A DNA stretch of 64,000 nucleotides. Origin: Allorhizobium pseudoryzae (lineage in GTDB: Bacteria; Pseudomonadota; Alphaproteobacteria; Rhizobiales; Rhizobiaceae). Each line of letters begins with the position of its first letter. Position 1 is the stretch's first letter. The notes beneath the pieces were generated by a model that was given only the letters and a program-made list of their open reading frames with translations, did not search any database and was not told where the DNA came from. The position numbers were made by a program, and so were the translations under genes. Positions 50,290 to 58,352 of this stretch are shown here, one piece after another. Location: assembly GCF_011046245.1 (NCBI RefSeq), contig NZ_CP049241.1, positions 2,186,001 to 2,250,000 of the forward strand. Direction: 5' to 3'.

Positions 50290-51435
50290 TCAATACGGGC
50301 AATGCGCAATCACGCTCCGGTCCACCGCCTGGATGTCCCGCTTGCCGCAGAGCGCCATGGTGATGTCCATCTCCTTGGCGATGATGGAGAGGGCCGTTTC
50401 GACGCCTTGCTTGCCCATGGCACCGAGGCCGTACAGGAAGGGGCGGCCGATATAGGTGCCCTTGGCGCCGAGCGCGACGGCTTTCAGCACGTCCTGGCCG
50501 GAGCGGATGCCGCTGTCGAGATGCACCTCGATGCGGTCGCCGACGGCGTCGATGATCTTCGGCAGCATGCTGATCGAGGAGGGGGCGCCGTCGAGCTGGC
50601 GGCCGCCATGGTTCGAGACGATGATGGCATCGGCGCCCGTATCGGCGGCGGCGCGCGCGTCTTCCTCGTCCAGGATGCCCTTGATGATCAGCTTGCCGTT
50701 CCAGCGCTCCTTGATCCAGGCGATGTCCGACCAGGAGAGGCGCGGGTCGAACTGTTCCGCCGTCCAGACGCTGAGCGAGGAAAGGTCGGAGACATTCTTC
50801 GCGTGGCCGACGATATTGCCAAACCCGTGGCGTTTGGTGCGCGCCATGTCGAGGCACCATTGCGGGCGGGTTGCCATCTGCCAGATATGTTTCGGCGTGA
50901 ATTTTGGCGGCGCGGAGAGGCCGTTGCGCAGGTCCTTGTGGCGCTGGCCCAGGATCTGCAGGTCGGCGGTGACGACGAGTGCCGAGCAGCCGGCGCGCTT
51001 GGCCCGGTCGATCAGGTTCTCGATGAATTCACGGTCCTTCATCACGTAGAGCTGGAACCAGAAGGGTTTGGAGGTGACCGAAGCGACATCCTCGATTGAG
51101 CAGATGCTCATGGTCGACAGCGTGAAGGGTACACCGAAGTCTTCTGCCGCCTTGGCGGCCAGCATTTCGCCATCGGCATGCTGCATGCCGGTGAGGCCGG
51201 TTGGCGCCAGCGCCACGGGCATCGAAACCGGCTGGCCGATCATCTCGCTTTTCAGCGACCGGTTCGTCATGTCCACCAGCACGCGCTGGCGCAGCTTGAT
51301 CGCCTCGAAATCGGATTCGTTCGCCCGGTAGGTGCCTTCGGTCCAGGAGCCGCTGTCGGCATAATCGAAGAACATTTTCGGCACCCGGCGGCGCGCAAGG
51401 GCTTTCAGATCGGCAATCGTCAGTGGCTTGGACAT
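50290..51435 (-). CDS. lldD: FMN-dependent L-lactate dehydrogenase / alpha-hydroxy-acid oxidase
   Basis: 381 residues from the ATG at 51435 (MSKPLTIADLKALARRRVPKMFFDYADSG). FMN-binding TIM barrel with PVALAPTGLTGMQHADGE, FQLYVMKDREF, LIIKGILDEEDA and the catalytic-site VSNHGGRQLDGAPSSISMLP (His and Arg). It oxidises L-lactate or a similar 2-hydroxy acid (possibly glycolate) to the keto acid. It stands as a single gene between repeats and an orphan antitoxin gene, with no lldP/lldR nearby. Confidence 0.9.
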   Translation of the reverse strand: MSKPLTIADLKALARRRVPKMFFDYADSGSWTEGTYRANESDFEAIKLRQRVLVDMTNRSLKSEMIGQPVSMPVALAPTGLTGMQHADGEMLAAKAAEDFGVPFTLSTMSICSIEDVASVTSKPFWFQLYVMKDREFIENLIDRAKRAGCSALVVTADLQILGQRHKDLRNGLSAPPKFTPKHIWQMATRPQWCLDMARTKRHGFGNIVGHAKNVSDLSSLSVWTAEQFDPRLSWSDIAWIKERWNGKLIIKGILDEEDARAAADTGADAIIVSNHGGRQLDGAPSSISMLPKIIDAVGDRIEVHLDSGIRSGQDVLKAVALGAKGTYIGRPFLYGLGAMGKQGVETALSIIAKEMDITMALCGKRDIQAVDRSVIAHCPY

Positions 51436-51578
51436 GGGGTGGGCTTTCCTCCGAAACACGTCCGAGACAACTAGCATATGGAGAGCGGGAGGAAAGCGCT
51501 TTTCACCCTGATTCCGTCTCCTGTGGGGCTCTGTCACAGGATGAAATAGCATGATATAAAGTCCTAAATTCAGCGCCG

Positions 51579-51839
51579 ATGAAAGACCTGACAATGCAGC
51601 GTGTCGAGGCAGAAATCGCCGTTAGCGTCTCCGATCTGAAAAAGAACCCCACCGCCATTGTTGAAGGCGCCAATGGCCAGGCCGTCGCCGTGCTCAACCA
51701 TAACCGTGTGATGGCTTACATGGTGCCCGCCAGCACCTATGAAGCCATAATAGACGCGCTGGACGAGCAAGCGCTTGTCGATCTGGTGCAGAAGCGGGCA
51801 GGAGAACGCGGAATCCCGGTTTCACTGAATAACCTGTAG
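51579..51839 (+). CDS. Phd/YefM-type antitoxin without partner toxin
   Basis: 86 residues (or 81 from the ATG at 51594). The N-terminal Phd fold is VEAEIAVSVSDLKKNPTAIVEGANGQAVAVLNHNRVMAYMVPASTYEAII, followed by a helical toxin-binding tail. The normal RelE/ParE-type toxin that should follow is missing: only 48 non-coding bases separate it from the end of the convergent chimeric antitoxin gene. An orphan antitoxin is the simplest reading. Confidence 0.82.
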   Translation: MKDLTMQRVEAEIAVSVSDLKKNPTAIVEGANGQAVAVLNHNRVMAYMVPASTYEAIIDALDEQALVDLVQKRAGERGIPVSLNNL

Positions 51840-51887
51840 GGCACTCCGAAATTTATAAGACAAGCCGGAAGCGGTCGTGACTGTAAA

Positions 51888-52307
51888 TCAGGCAGCTTCA
51901 TCAATGGTGGTCTGGTAATCCTGCAGGCTTTGAAGAGTTCGGATCGTTTCCATGGCTTTCTCCCGGGAGGTGAACGACGAAGAATAAAACATAATTTCAC
52001 CACTCGGGGCGATCAGCCGAAACATGTACTGCCCGTTCCTGTCTTTTAAGAGTACAAACCGATAACTGTCATTGGCGGTCTGCGCGCTCACCTGACTGCC
52101 GTTCTGGTCCGCCAGAAATTGCCGGATGCTCTCTTCATCGGGCGTTCCCATCGGGAAATGCTTGTCCTCATAGGCAACAATGCGATCGACGAGGCTGTCC
52201 AATCGTTCTCCGTCCGGCGTGCCGGGCGCTGCGCCCCAGAGTATTTTCAGGTCGCGCAGCGCCTTCTCGTAGTCTTGCTCGGACTGAATTGTCTGGAGTT
52301 CATCCAT
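51888..52307 (-). CDS. Chimeric antitoxin: HigA-like N-terminus fused to a DUF1508 (YegP-like) domain
   Basis: 139 residues. Residues 1 to about 68 match the N-terminal region of HigA antitoxins of the COG5499 type (LQTIQSEQDYEKALRDLKIL; GTPDGERLDSLVDRIVAYEDKHFPM; PDEESIRQFL). In those proteins a helix-turn-helix follows. Here residues 82-130 are instead a DUF1508 unit (YRFVLLKDRNGQYMFRLIAPSGEIMFYSSSFTSREKAMETI). No DNA-binding domain remains. The gene overlaps higB by eight bases, toxin first, the normal higBA order. Toxin binding is probably retained; self-repression is unlikely in the usual way. The DUF1508 role is unknown. Confidence 0.75.
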   Translation of the reverse strand: MDELQTIQSEQDYEKALRDLKILWGAAPGTPDGERLDSLVDRIVAYEDKHFPMGTPDEESIRQFLADQNGSQVSAQTANDSYRFVLLKDRNGQYMFRLIAPSGEIMFYSSSFTSREKAMETIRTLQSLQDYQTTIDEAA

Positions 52308-52620
52308 GCTGCACCTTCGTCACATCAATCCGATCATAGTCCCTGTGTGACCCAATCCACTTTATCCAAACGAGGCCGTTCTCATAGTCAATGGCAGCCA
52401 CGAGTCGGTAGTGGTTGCCCTTGATGTTGAACACCACGCGCTCGGCGTTCACGATACTTGCCGCCGCGAACGTCTTCTTTACCTCTGCAGATGTCTGCCA
52501 TTCGGCCTTAAGCGTCAGATGATACCAGACATCCAACGCTTCAGCCACGCTATCCTGTTCCTTGCGGCTCGCAAGGTTTTCGACGAAATGGCGAAGCGTT
52601 GAGCGCGCTATGATCCTCAT
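52300..52620 (-). CDS. higB: HigB-type mRNA interferase toxin
   Basis: 106 residues, full length for the HigB family (RelE-like fold). The signature is visible: MRIIARSTLRHFVENLASRKEQDSVAEALDVWYHLTLKAEWQTSAEVKKTF, then ERVVFNIKGNHYRLVAAIDYENGLVWIKWIGSHRDYDRIDV, in which FNIKGNxYRL and GSHxDYDxID are the conserved core. It is the only toxin of five in the window that appears fully intact. It lies 30 bases after guaD on the same strand, so read-through from the purine operon may also express it. Confidence 0.9.
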   Translation of the reverse strand: MRIIARSTLRHFVENLASRKEQDSVAEALDVWYHLTLKAEWQTSAEVKKTFAAASIVNAERVVFNIKGNHYRLVAAIDYENGLVWIKWIGSHRDYDRIDVTKVQHG

Positions 52621-52650
52621 GTCGCGATCGTAACAGTGCGCAGGGAAAAC

Positions 52651-53958
52651 TCAACCCAGGGCTGATTTAACCGCCACGCCCGCCACATAGGTCTCCACCA
52701 CGCTGCGGTCGTCGCCCAGCGTCTGCAGCAGGAAGAGTTCCTCGGCAAGCGTGCTCACCGTTTCCATGCGCAGCCGCATCGCCGGTGTCGCGCTCGCGTT
52801 CAGCAACACCAGATCCGCATCGGTACCTTCCTCCAGCGTGCCGATGCGATCGACCAGCGACAGCGCCTCGGCATTGCCGCGGGTCATGCGGTAAAAACTG
52901 TCGAGCGGGTTGAGGCGCTCGCCGAGCAGCTGCTGGATCTTGTAGGCCTCGTCCAGCGTCTTCAGCATGGAATAGCTGGATCCGCCGCCGATATCGGTGG
53001 CGACGCCGATGCGCACCGGCTTCTCGCGACGCGCCAGCGCCTTCAGCGGGAAGAGGCCCGAGCCGAGGAAGAGGTTGGAGGTCGGGCAATGCACCGCGAT
53101 AGAGCCCGTCTCCGACAGCACGTCCGCCTCGCGTTCGGAGAGATGGATCGCGTGACCGAGCAGCGTCTTTTTGCCCAGCAGACCGTAGCGGGCATAGATA
53201 TCGGTGTAATCGGCGGCCTCGGGATAAAGCTCGCAGGTGTAGCGGATTTCCTCGTGGTTTTCCGACAGATGCGTCTGGATGTGCAGGTCGGGATATTCCT
53301 GCGCCAAGGCCTGCGCGGCACGCATCTGTTCAGGTGTCGAGGTAATCGCGAAGCGCGGCGTGATGGCGACGTGGTTACGCCCCTTGCCGTGCCATTGTTC
53401 GATGACGGCGCGGGTTTCGTCATAGCCCAGCTGCGGCGTGTCGAGCAGGCCCTGCGGCGCGTTGCGGTCCATCATCACCTTGCCGCCGACCATCAGCATG
53501 TTGCGGCGCATGGCCTCTGCAAAGAAGGCATCGGCGGAGGCCTTGTGGACGGAGCAATAGGCGACGGCCGTCGTCGTGCCCTGGCGCAGGAACTCGTCGT
53601 AGAAATGCGTGGCGATGCGCGTTGCATGCCCGCTTTCGACAAAGCGGCATTCCTCCGGGAATGTGTAGGTGTTCAGCCATTCCAGCAGGTTGGCAGCATA
53701 GGAGGCGATCACCTGCATCTGCGGGAAATGTACATGCGTATCGATGAAACCCGGCAGGATGAGATGCGGGCGGTGGTCGATTTCCTGCACATCCGCCGGA
53801 GCGGCGGCCTTCACCGCGGCATAGGCGCCGGCTTTCAGGATGCGGCCCTCCGCAATCAGAAGCCCGCCATCTTCCTCGTAGGAATAGCTTGCGGTGTCGG
53901 CGAGGCTTTCCGGCGCGCGGTGAAAGGAAAGAAGGCGGCCGCGAAGAAGTGTGGTCAT
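52651..53958 (-). CDS. guaD: Guanine deaminase
   Basis: 435-residue zinc amidohydrolase converting guanine to xanthine, the entry of guanine into the urate route. Metal ligands are visible in ILPGFIDTHVHFPQM (His75, His77), QTHLSENHEEI, LLGHAIHLSEREADVL and GVATDIGGG; EWLNTYTFPEECRF is the guanine-deaminase-specific stretch. Its ATG at 53958 follows one base after the puuD stop, so the two are coupled. Xanthine produced is oxidised by XdhAB. Confidence 0.93.
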   Translation of the reverse strand: MTTLLRGRLLSFHRAPESLADTASYSYEEDGGLLIAEGRILKAGAYAAVKAAAPADVQEIDHRPHLILPGFIDTHVHFPQMQVIASYAANLLEWLNTYTFPEECRFVESGHATRIATHFYDEFLRQGTTTAVAYCSVHKASADAFFAEAMRRNMLMVGGKVMMDRNAPQGLLDTPQLGYDETRAVIEQWHGKGRNHVAITPRFAITSTPEQMRAAQALAQEYPDLHIQTHLSENHEEIRYTCELYPEAADYTDIYARYGLLGKKTLLGHAIHLSEREADVLSETGSIAVHCPTSNLFLGSGLFPLKALARREKPVRIGVATDIGGGSSYSMLKTLDEAYKIQQLLGERLNPLDSFYRMTRGNAEALSLVDRIGTLEEGTDADLVLLNASATPAMRLRMETVSTLAEELFLLQTLGDDRSVVETYVAGVAVKSALG

Positions 53959-53959
53959 G

Positions 53960-55201
53960 TTATCGTGTTGCTCCGGCGCTGTTGGTCGCGCTTTCGTACC
54001 AGGCCGTCAGAAGCTTGCGCTCCTCCGGCGTGATGGCGGTGATGTTGCCGGGCGGCATGGCATGGCTGCGCCCGGCCTGGATATAGATCTCATGGGCGTG
54101 TTTGGCGATCTCCGCATCCGTTTCCAGCTTCACGCTCTTTGGCGGAAAGGTGATGCCTTCCCACACGGGTTCTTTCGCATGGCACATGGAACAGCGCCCC
54201 TGCACCACGTCGCGGGCGTCGGCGAAATGCACGTCTGCGGCAAATTTCTGCTGCACGGGGGAGAGCGCGGTGTCCGTCTCGCCGGTCAGCACCTTCGGAA
54301 CGGTGGATAGCCACATGATGAGGATGAACAGGATCGCCGTCACCAGCCAGGTCCAGGTGGGCTGTCCCTTGCGGGCATGCGTGGTGTTGAACCAGTGGCG
54401 GATGGTGACGCCCATCAGGAAGACCAGCGCCGCAATCACCCAGTTGAACTGAGTGCCGAAGGCCAGCGGATAATGGTTCGACAGCATGAAGAAGATGACC
54501 GGCAGCGTCAGATAATTGTTGTGCAGAGAGCGCTGCTTGGCGATGCGACCGTATTTCGGGTCCGGCGTACGCCCGGCGATCAGATCGGCCACGACGATCT
54601 TCTGGTTCGGGATGATGATGAAGAAGACGTTGGCCGACATGATGGTGGCGGTGAAGGCGCCAAGATGCAGGAAGGCGGCGCGGCCGGTGAAGACCTGCGT
54701 GTAGCCCCAGGCCATGGCGACCAGCACGACATAGAGCAGCGCCATCAGCCCCCAGGTGTTTTCGCCGATCGGTGACTTGCAGAGCTGGTCGTAGAGGATC
54801 CAGCCGACCGCCAGCGAGGCGAGCGACAGACAGATGGCCTGCCAGGGCTGAAGTGGCAGCACGGAGTGATCGATCAAAAAGAGATCGGCGCCGCCATAAT
54901 AGACGATGGCGAGCATCAGGAAGCCGGACATCCAGGTGGCATAGCTTTCCCACTTGAACCAGGTCAGGTGCTCCGGCATCTGGGCGGGCGCCACGAGATA
55001 TTTCTGGATGTGGTAGAAGCCGCCGCCGTGGACCTGCCATTCCTCGCCGTAAGCGCCGGGCGGCAGATGCGGCCGTTTGACCAGTCCCAGATCCAGCGCG
55101 ATGAAATAGAAGGACGAGCCGATCCAGGCGATCGCGGTGATCACGTGCAGCCAGCGCACGGCAAAGTTCAGCCATTCCCAGGCTATGGCATATTCATACA
55201 T
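53960..55201 (-). CDS. puuD: Membrane urate hydroxylase with C-terminal cytochrome c domain (PuuD)
   Basis: 413 residues from the ATG at 55201 (MYEYAIAWEWLNFAVRWLHV). About eight transmembrane helices fill residues 10-300, with histidines in RWLHV, the HGGGFYHIQK loop and SNHYPLAF; residues 312-413 are a cytochrome c domain with CSMCH (Cys337, Cys340, His341) and a distal Met (SHAMPPGN). PuuD oxidises urate to 5-hydroxyisourate and passes electrons to the respiratory chain instead of making peroxide. UraH and UraD finish the conversion. It is followed by guaD. Confidence 0.94.
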   Translation of the reverse strand: MYEYAIAWEWLNFAVRWLHVITAIAWIGSSFYFIALDLGLVKRPHLPPGAYGEEWQVHGGGFYHIQKYLVAPAQMPEHLTWFKWESYATWMSGFLMLAIVYYGGADLFLIDHSVLPLQPWQAICLSLASLAVGWILYDQLCKSPIGENTWGLMALLYVVLVAMAWGYTQVFTGRAAFLHLGAFTATIMSANVFFIIIPNQKIVVADLIAGRTPDPKYGRIAKQRSLHNNYLTLPVIFFMLSNHYPLAFGTQFNWVIAALVFLMGVTIRHWFNTTHARKGQPTWTWLVTAILFILIMWLSTVPKVLTGETDTALSPVQQKFAADVHFADARDVVQGRCSMCHAKEPVWEGITFPPKSVKLETDAEIAKHAHEIYIQAGRSHAMPPGNITAITPEERKLLTAWYESATNSAGATR

Positions 55202-55488
55202 GCGGCAGATCCCTTCGCATTCCCCGACTGCGCACATTGCGAGAAAATTCGAACCTTGCATAGGCGGAAAGCATGCACCGCAACATGCCAATCGATGCCA
55301 TTTTGGCAGCGCAGACCGAGTGTGAAGCTGGCTCCAGGCTGTGCCGGGCTATCAATTGTGCATCGCAAAATCTTGTGGATTCGCCGACTCATCACTCTGC
55401 GCTAATATGACATTTGCAAGACAGCCGGTGAAAGGCGGGTATTGCGGGTTCACCGGTGGTGATGCACTCATCAACGGAGAATAAGCTC

Positions 55489-55833
55489 ATGCGAAGCATT
55501 CTGGCGCTTGTGATGATTGCGTATGCGTCTGCGTCCCCGTCCAGCCTCAGCGCACACGAGGCCCATTCCGGTTGGAAATACGAAGCTTACTGCTGTAACG
55601 GCAACGAGCATACCGGCGACTGTCAGATGATCTCGACGAAGAATGTCCGGATCACTCCGAATGGCTACGAGATTTCGCTCAGAGCCGGAGAACATCGGCT
55701 GGTGACGAAAAGCCATGCCTTCCGCGTGCCGCAAAGCGAAGCGCGGCGTAGCCAGGACGAGGAATATCACCTCTGCCTCTATCCGAACGAGGATACGTTG
55801 CGCTGCTTTTATGCGCCCGACATGAGCTACTGA
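55489..55833 (+). CDS. Small exported cysteine-containing protein
   Basis: 114 residues from the ATG at 55489, with ACGGAGA upstream. A signal peptide (MRSILALVMIAYASASPSSLSA) is followed by a small domain with cysteines in YCCNGNEHTGDCQMIS, YHLCLYPN and LRCFYAPDMSY, probably disulfide-bonded in the periplasm. It overlaps the 3' end of a convergent LysR gene by seven bases. Similar short proteins are common hypotheticals in rhizobia; function unknown. Confidence 0.72.
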   Translation: MRSILALVMIAYASASPSSLSAHEAHSGWKYEAYCCNGNEHTGDCQMISTKNVRITPNGYEISLRAGEHRLVTKSHAFRVPQSEARRSQDEEYHLCLYPNEDTLRCFYAPDMSY

Positions 55834-56744
55834 GCGGCACCAGACGGTGTGAGGATCTGGGGCGGAAGGGTCTCCAGCAGCCACTGGCGGAAGGTCTGCA
55901 CCTTCGCCGACTTGCGACGGCTTTTCGGAGAGATCAGCCAATAGCTCAGGTCGTCCTTCTTGAAGACATCGAAAGGCATGATCAGGCGGCCGGCCTCCAG
56001 TTCCTCGCGGTGAAGAAACGGGCTCAGCAGAGCCACACCGTGACCGGCAATGGCGGCGCTGCCTTCGAGATCCAGTGCACCGTCGGCGTCGATCGTGATC
56101 GTGCCAGGCAGCGGAGAAACGAGGCCGTTCGACTGAAACCAGGTTCCCCACCACTTGCTGCTGGCACCGATCAGCGGCAGTTTCAGAAGATCCGCCGGCA
56201 TCGTCACGCCGCCGATTGTCTTCGCCAAGGCCGGGCTCAGCATCGGTGCGTATTTGAGGCGGAACAGTTCGTGCGCCTCCACATCCGCCGACGGTTGGTC
56301 ACCGCGCCAGATGGCGATGTCGGCATTGTCGCTGCGGAAATCCACCGGCTTCTCGATGCGCAGGATGCGGACCGCCAGACCCGGATGCTGCAGTTGAAAG
56401 GCGCCGATATGGCGGGCCAGCCAATGGCTGGCAAAGGTCGGCGTCGAGCGGATTTCCAGAATGTCGCCCGCCTGCTGCCTGGCATCCGCCACCGCGTCCG
56501 CCATCAGGCCAAGCGCTTCCGCAACCTTCGGCAGCATGCGCTCGCCGGTCTGGCTCAGCACCGCGCGCCGTGCCTGGCGCAGGAACAGCAGTTCACCCAC
56601 ATGCTCCTCCAGCAGCTTGACCTGATAGCTGACGGCCGTCTGGGTCATGCCCAGGTCCTCGCCGGCCTTGGTAAAACTCCCGAGCCTGGCAACCGCCTCG
56701 AAGACGCGCAGCGCATTCAGCGGCAGTTGGCGGGACAGCTTCAT
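55827..56744 (-). CDS. LysR-family regulator (GcvA-like), first of a paralogous pair
   Basis: 305 residues. Winged helix: MKLSRQLPLNALRVFEAVARLGSFTKAGEDLGMTQTAVSYQVKLLEEHVG, then a GcvA-type effector domain (GDILEIRSTPTFASHWLARHIGAF; DADGALDLEGSAAIAGHGVALLSPFL). It is closely related to the LysR at 57086 and, like it, diverges from a small DUF1127-like gene, so the pair arose by duplication. It is adjacent to xdh and puuD and may respond to purine intermediates (inferred). Confidence 0.9.
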   Translation of the reverse strand: MKLSRQLPLNALRVFEAVARLGSFTKAGEDLGMTQTAVSYQVKLLEEHVGELLFLRQARRAVLSQTGERMLPKVAEALGLMADAVADARQQAGDILEIRSTPTFASHWLARHIGAFQLQHPGLAVRILRIEKPVDFRSDNADIAIWRGDQPSADVEAHELFRLKYAPMLSPALAKTIGGVTMPADLLKLPLIGASSKWWGTWFQSNGLVSPLPGTITIDADGALDLEGSAAIAGHGVALLSPFLHREELEAGRLIMPFDVFKKDDLSYWLISPKSRRKSAKVQTFRQWLLETLPPQILTPSGAAQ

Positions 56745-56841
56745 CGATAAGCTCTCTTTCTGGATGGCTCGGCGGATTGAATTGGTATCTCGCCGGAAAC
56801 AGGCGCATTTGTCGATCCGGAAGCGATAAAAAAATCAAGAG

Positions 56842-57072
56842 ATGACGGAGGCCATCATGGCGGTCTGGACCACTGGTTCTGCCCGGAGCAAAGGCGCGTT
56901 CTGGAGCTGGCTGAAGCGGCGACTGCCGTTCGGCAGCCGATCAGAGGCTATGCCACTCGACGAAATCCCGAATGCGCTGTGCCGGGACGTGGCGGCGCCG
57001 GAGGTTTTCTCGGTGACGCCGCGGGAGGAGGTGTGGGCGCGCATTGCCGCTGGAAAACTGCCGCGGCTGTGA
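56842..57072 (+). CDS. Small DUF1127-like protein, divergent from LysR
   Basis: 76 residues (or 71 from a second ATG at 56857). The Arg/Trp-rich start (FWSWLKRRLPFGSRSEAM) is followed by LDEIPNALCRDVA, which resembles the LxxLPxxLLRDIGL core of DUF1127 proteins. Small proteins of this kind take part in RNA turnover and in carbon and phosphate metabolism in Agrobacterium. Its divergence from a LysR gene across a 97-base gap is repeated at 58003-58104. The family call is tentative. Confidence 0.6.
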   Translation: MTEAIMAVWTTGSARSKGAFWSWLKRRLPFGSRSEAMPLDEIPNALCRDVAAPEVFSVTPREEVWARIAAGKLPRL

Positions 57073-57085
57073 TGCGCGTGCCCGT

Positions 57086-58003
57086 CTATACACTGCCGCC
57101 GTCCGGGCCCTTGTCGAAGCTTGGCAGGGTCTTTTGCAGAAAGGCCCGGAAGGCGCGCACCTTTGCGGTCTGCCGGCGGGCTTCCGGATAGACCAGCCAG
57201 TAATGCGAACCGTCCTCGCAGGTGAGGTCGAAAGGCTGGATCAGGCGGCCCATCGCCACGTCGTCCTGGTAGAAATCGGGCCTCAGGATGGCGACCCCAT
57301 GGCCGGCGATTGCGGTTGCCGCCTCCACCGCCTGCGAGCCGAGCCGGCTTCTCGAGGCGCTTTCCAGGACGACGTCCGGGTAACCCGCCGCGATGAACCA
57401 GAGGCGCCACCAGGGATCGCTGGGATCGATGATCTTCAGCCGCAGCAGGTCACGCGGCGTCTGGACGCCACCGATGCTGTCGGCCAGCTTCGGGCTCAGC
57501 ATCGGCGTGAAGTGGTTGCGCATGAGAAAGTGGGCGCGCAGGCCCGGCCATTGCCCCCTGCCGACACGAATCGCAAGGTCGGCTTCCGTCTTGCTGAAGT
57601 CGATCACCTCCTGCGAGGTTTCGAGCCGAACGGCAATCGTTGGGTTGTCGAGCTGGAAGATGCCCAGATGCCGGGCCAGCCAGTGGCTGGCGAAGGTGTG
57701 CGTGGCATGGATGGTGAGCGTGCCCTCCGCGGTGCCCTGCATCTCGTTCACCGCCTCTTCCAGCATGTCAAACCCCTGCGTGACCTTCGGTGCCAGGCGC
57801 GCGCCGGCTTCCGTCAGCAGAATTTTGCGCGGCTGGCGCAGGAACAGCGTTTCCTTCAGCGTCTCCTCCAGCAGCTTGACCTGATAGCTGACGGCAGTCT
57901 GCGTCAGGCCCAGTTCCTCGCCAGCCTTGGTGAAACTCAGATGCCGCGCCACGGCTTCAAAGACGCGAAGCGCATTCAGGGGAAATTGCCTCGACAGTTT
58001 CAT
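57086..58003 (-). CDS. LysR-family regulator (GcvA-like), second of a paralogous pair
   Basis: 305 residues, same length as its paralogue at 55827. The DNA-binding part MKLSRQFPLNALRVFEAVARHLSFTKAGEELGLTQTAVSYQVKLLEE differs from it at only a few positions, while the effector domain (GTLTIHATHTFASHWLARHLGIF; LESASRSRLGSQAVEAATAIAGHGVAIL) has diverged more. This suggests the two see related operators but different ligands. Diverges from the small gene at 58104 by a 100-base gap. Confidence 0.9.
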   Translation of the reverse strand: MKLSRQFPLNALRVFEAVARHLSFTKAGEELGLTQTAVSYQVKLLEETLKETLFLRQPRKILLTEAGARLAPKVTQGFDMLEEAVNEMQGTAEGTLTIHATHTFASHWLARHLGIFQLDNPTIAVRLETSQEVIDFSKTEADLAIRVGRGQWPGLRAHFLMRNHFTPMLSPKLADSIGGVQTPRDLLRLKIIDPSDPWWRLWFIAAGYPDVVLESASRSRLGSQAVEAATAIAGHGVAILRPDFYQDDVAMGRLIQPFDLTCEDGSHYWLVYPEARRQTAKVRAFRAFLQKTLPSFDKGPDGGSV

Positions 58004-58103
58004 GCATCAGTCCTCTTGATCCATGCAGACGAAGCTTCGATTGGATTGGCGCGCCCGCATTCGGCATCCTGTCACTAGATACCAGCTCAGACGGTGATGC
58101 AAG

Positions 58104-58352
58104 ATGCAACGAATACAGGTAATTATCCCCATCAGACTGTTCCGCGACCTGTTCGTCACGCTGCTCAGGCAGCGTCAGCCGTCCGGCAATCCCCAGACGG
58201 GACGGACCAACAGGCTTCATGCCGAAGAGATGTCCAACTCTCTGCGGCAGGATCTCGGTCTGACCGATCTCCACCCGAAGCGCGGTCGCTTCGTGAGCCA
58301 GCCGACGGCCTTCGATGCCGCCCGTGACGCGTTCCTGCGGCGACCGCTCTAA
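58104..58352 (+). CDS. Small DUF1127-like protein, divergent from LysR
   Basis: 82 residues: a hydrophobic/basic N-terminus (MQRIQVIIPIRLFRDLFVTLLRQRQPSG) and a later ADLHRLRQDLGL-like segment (MSNSLRQDLGLTDLHPKRGRF), close to the DUF1127 pattern. It ends with a 4-base overlap on the 3' end of xdhC on the opposite strand. It mirrors the gene at 56842 in size and in being divergent from a GcvA-like LysR. Confidence 0.58.
   Translation: MQRIQVIIPIRLFRDLFVTLLRQRQPSGNPQTGRTNRLHAEEMSNSLRQDLGLTDLHPKRGRFVSQPTAFDAARDAFLRRPL

Noticed and set aside
53089..54033. Plus-strand frame of 314 codons opposite guaD
   Set aside because: Antisense shadow of guanine deaminase; composition is atypical for protein and there is no motif.
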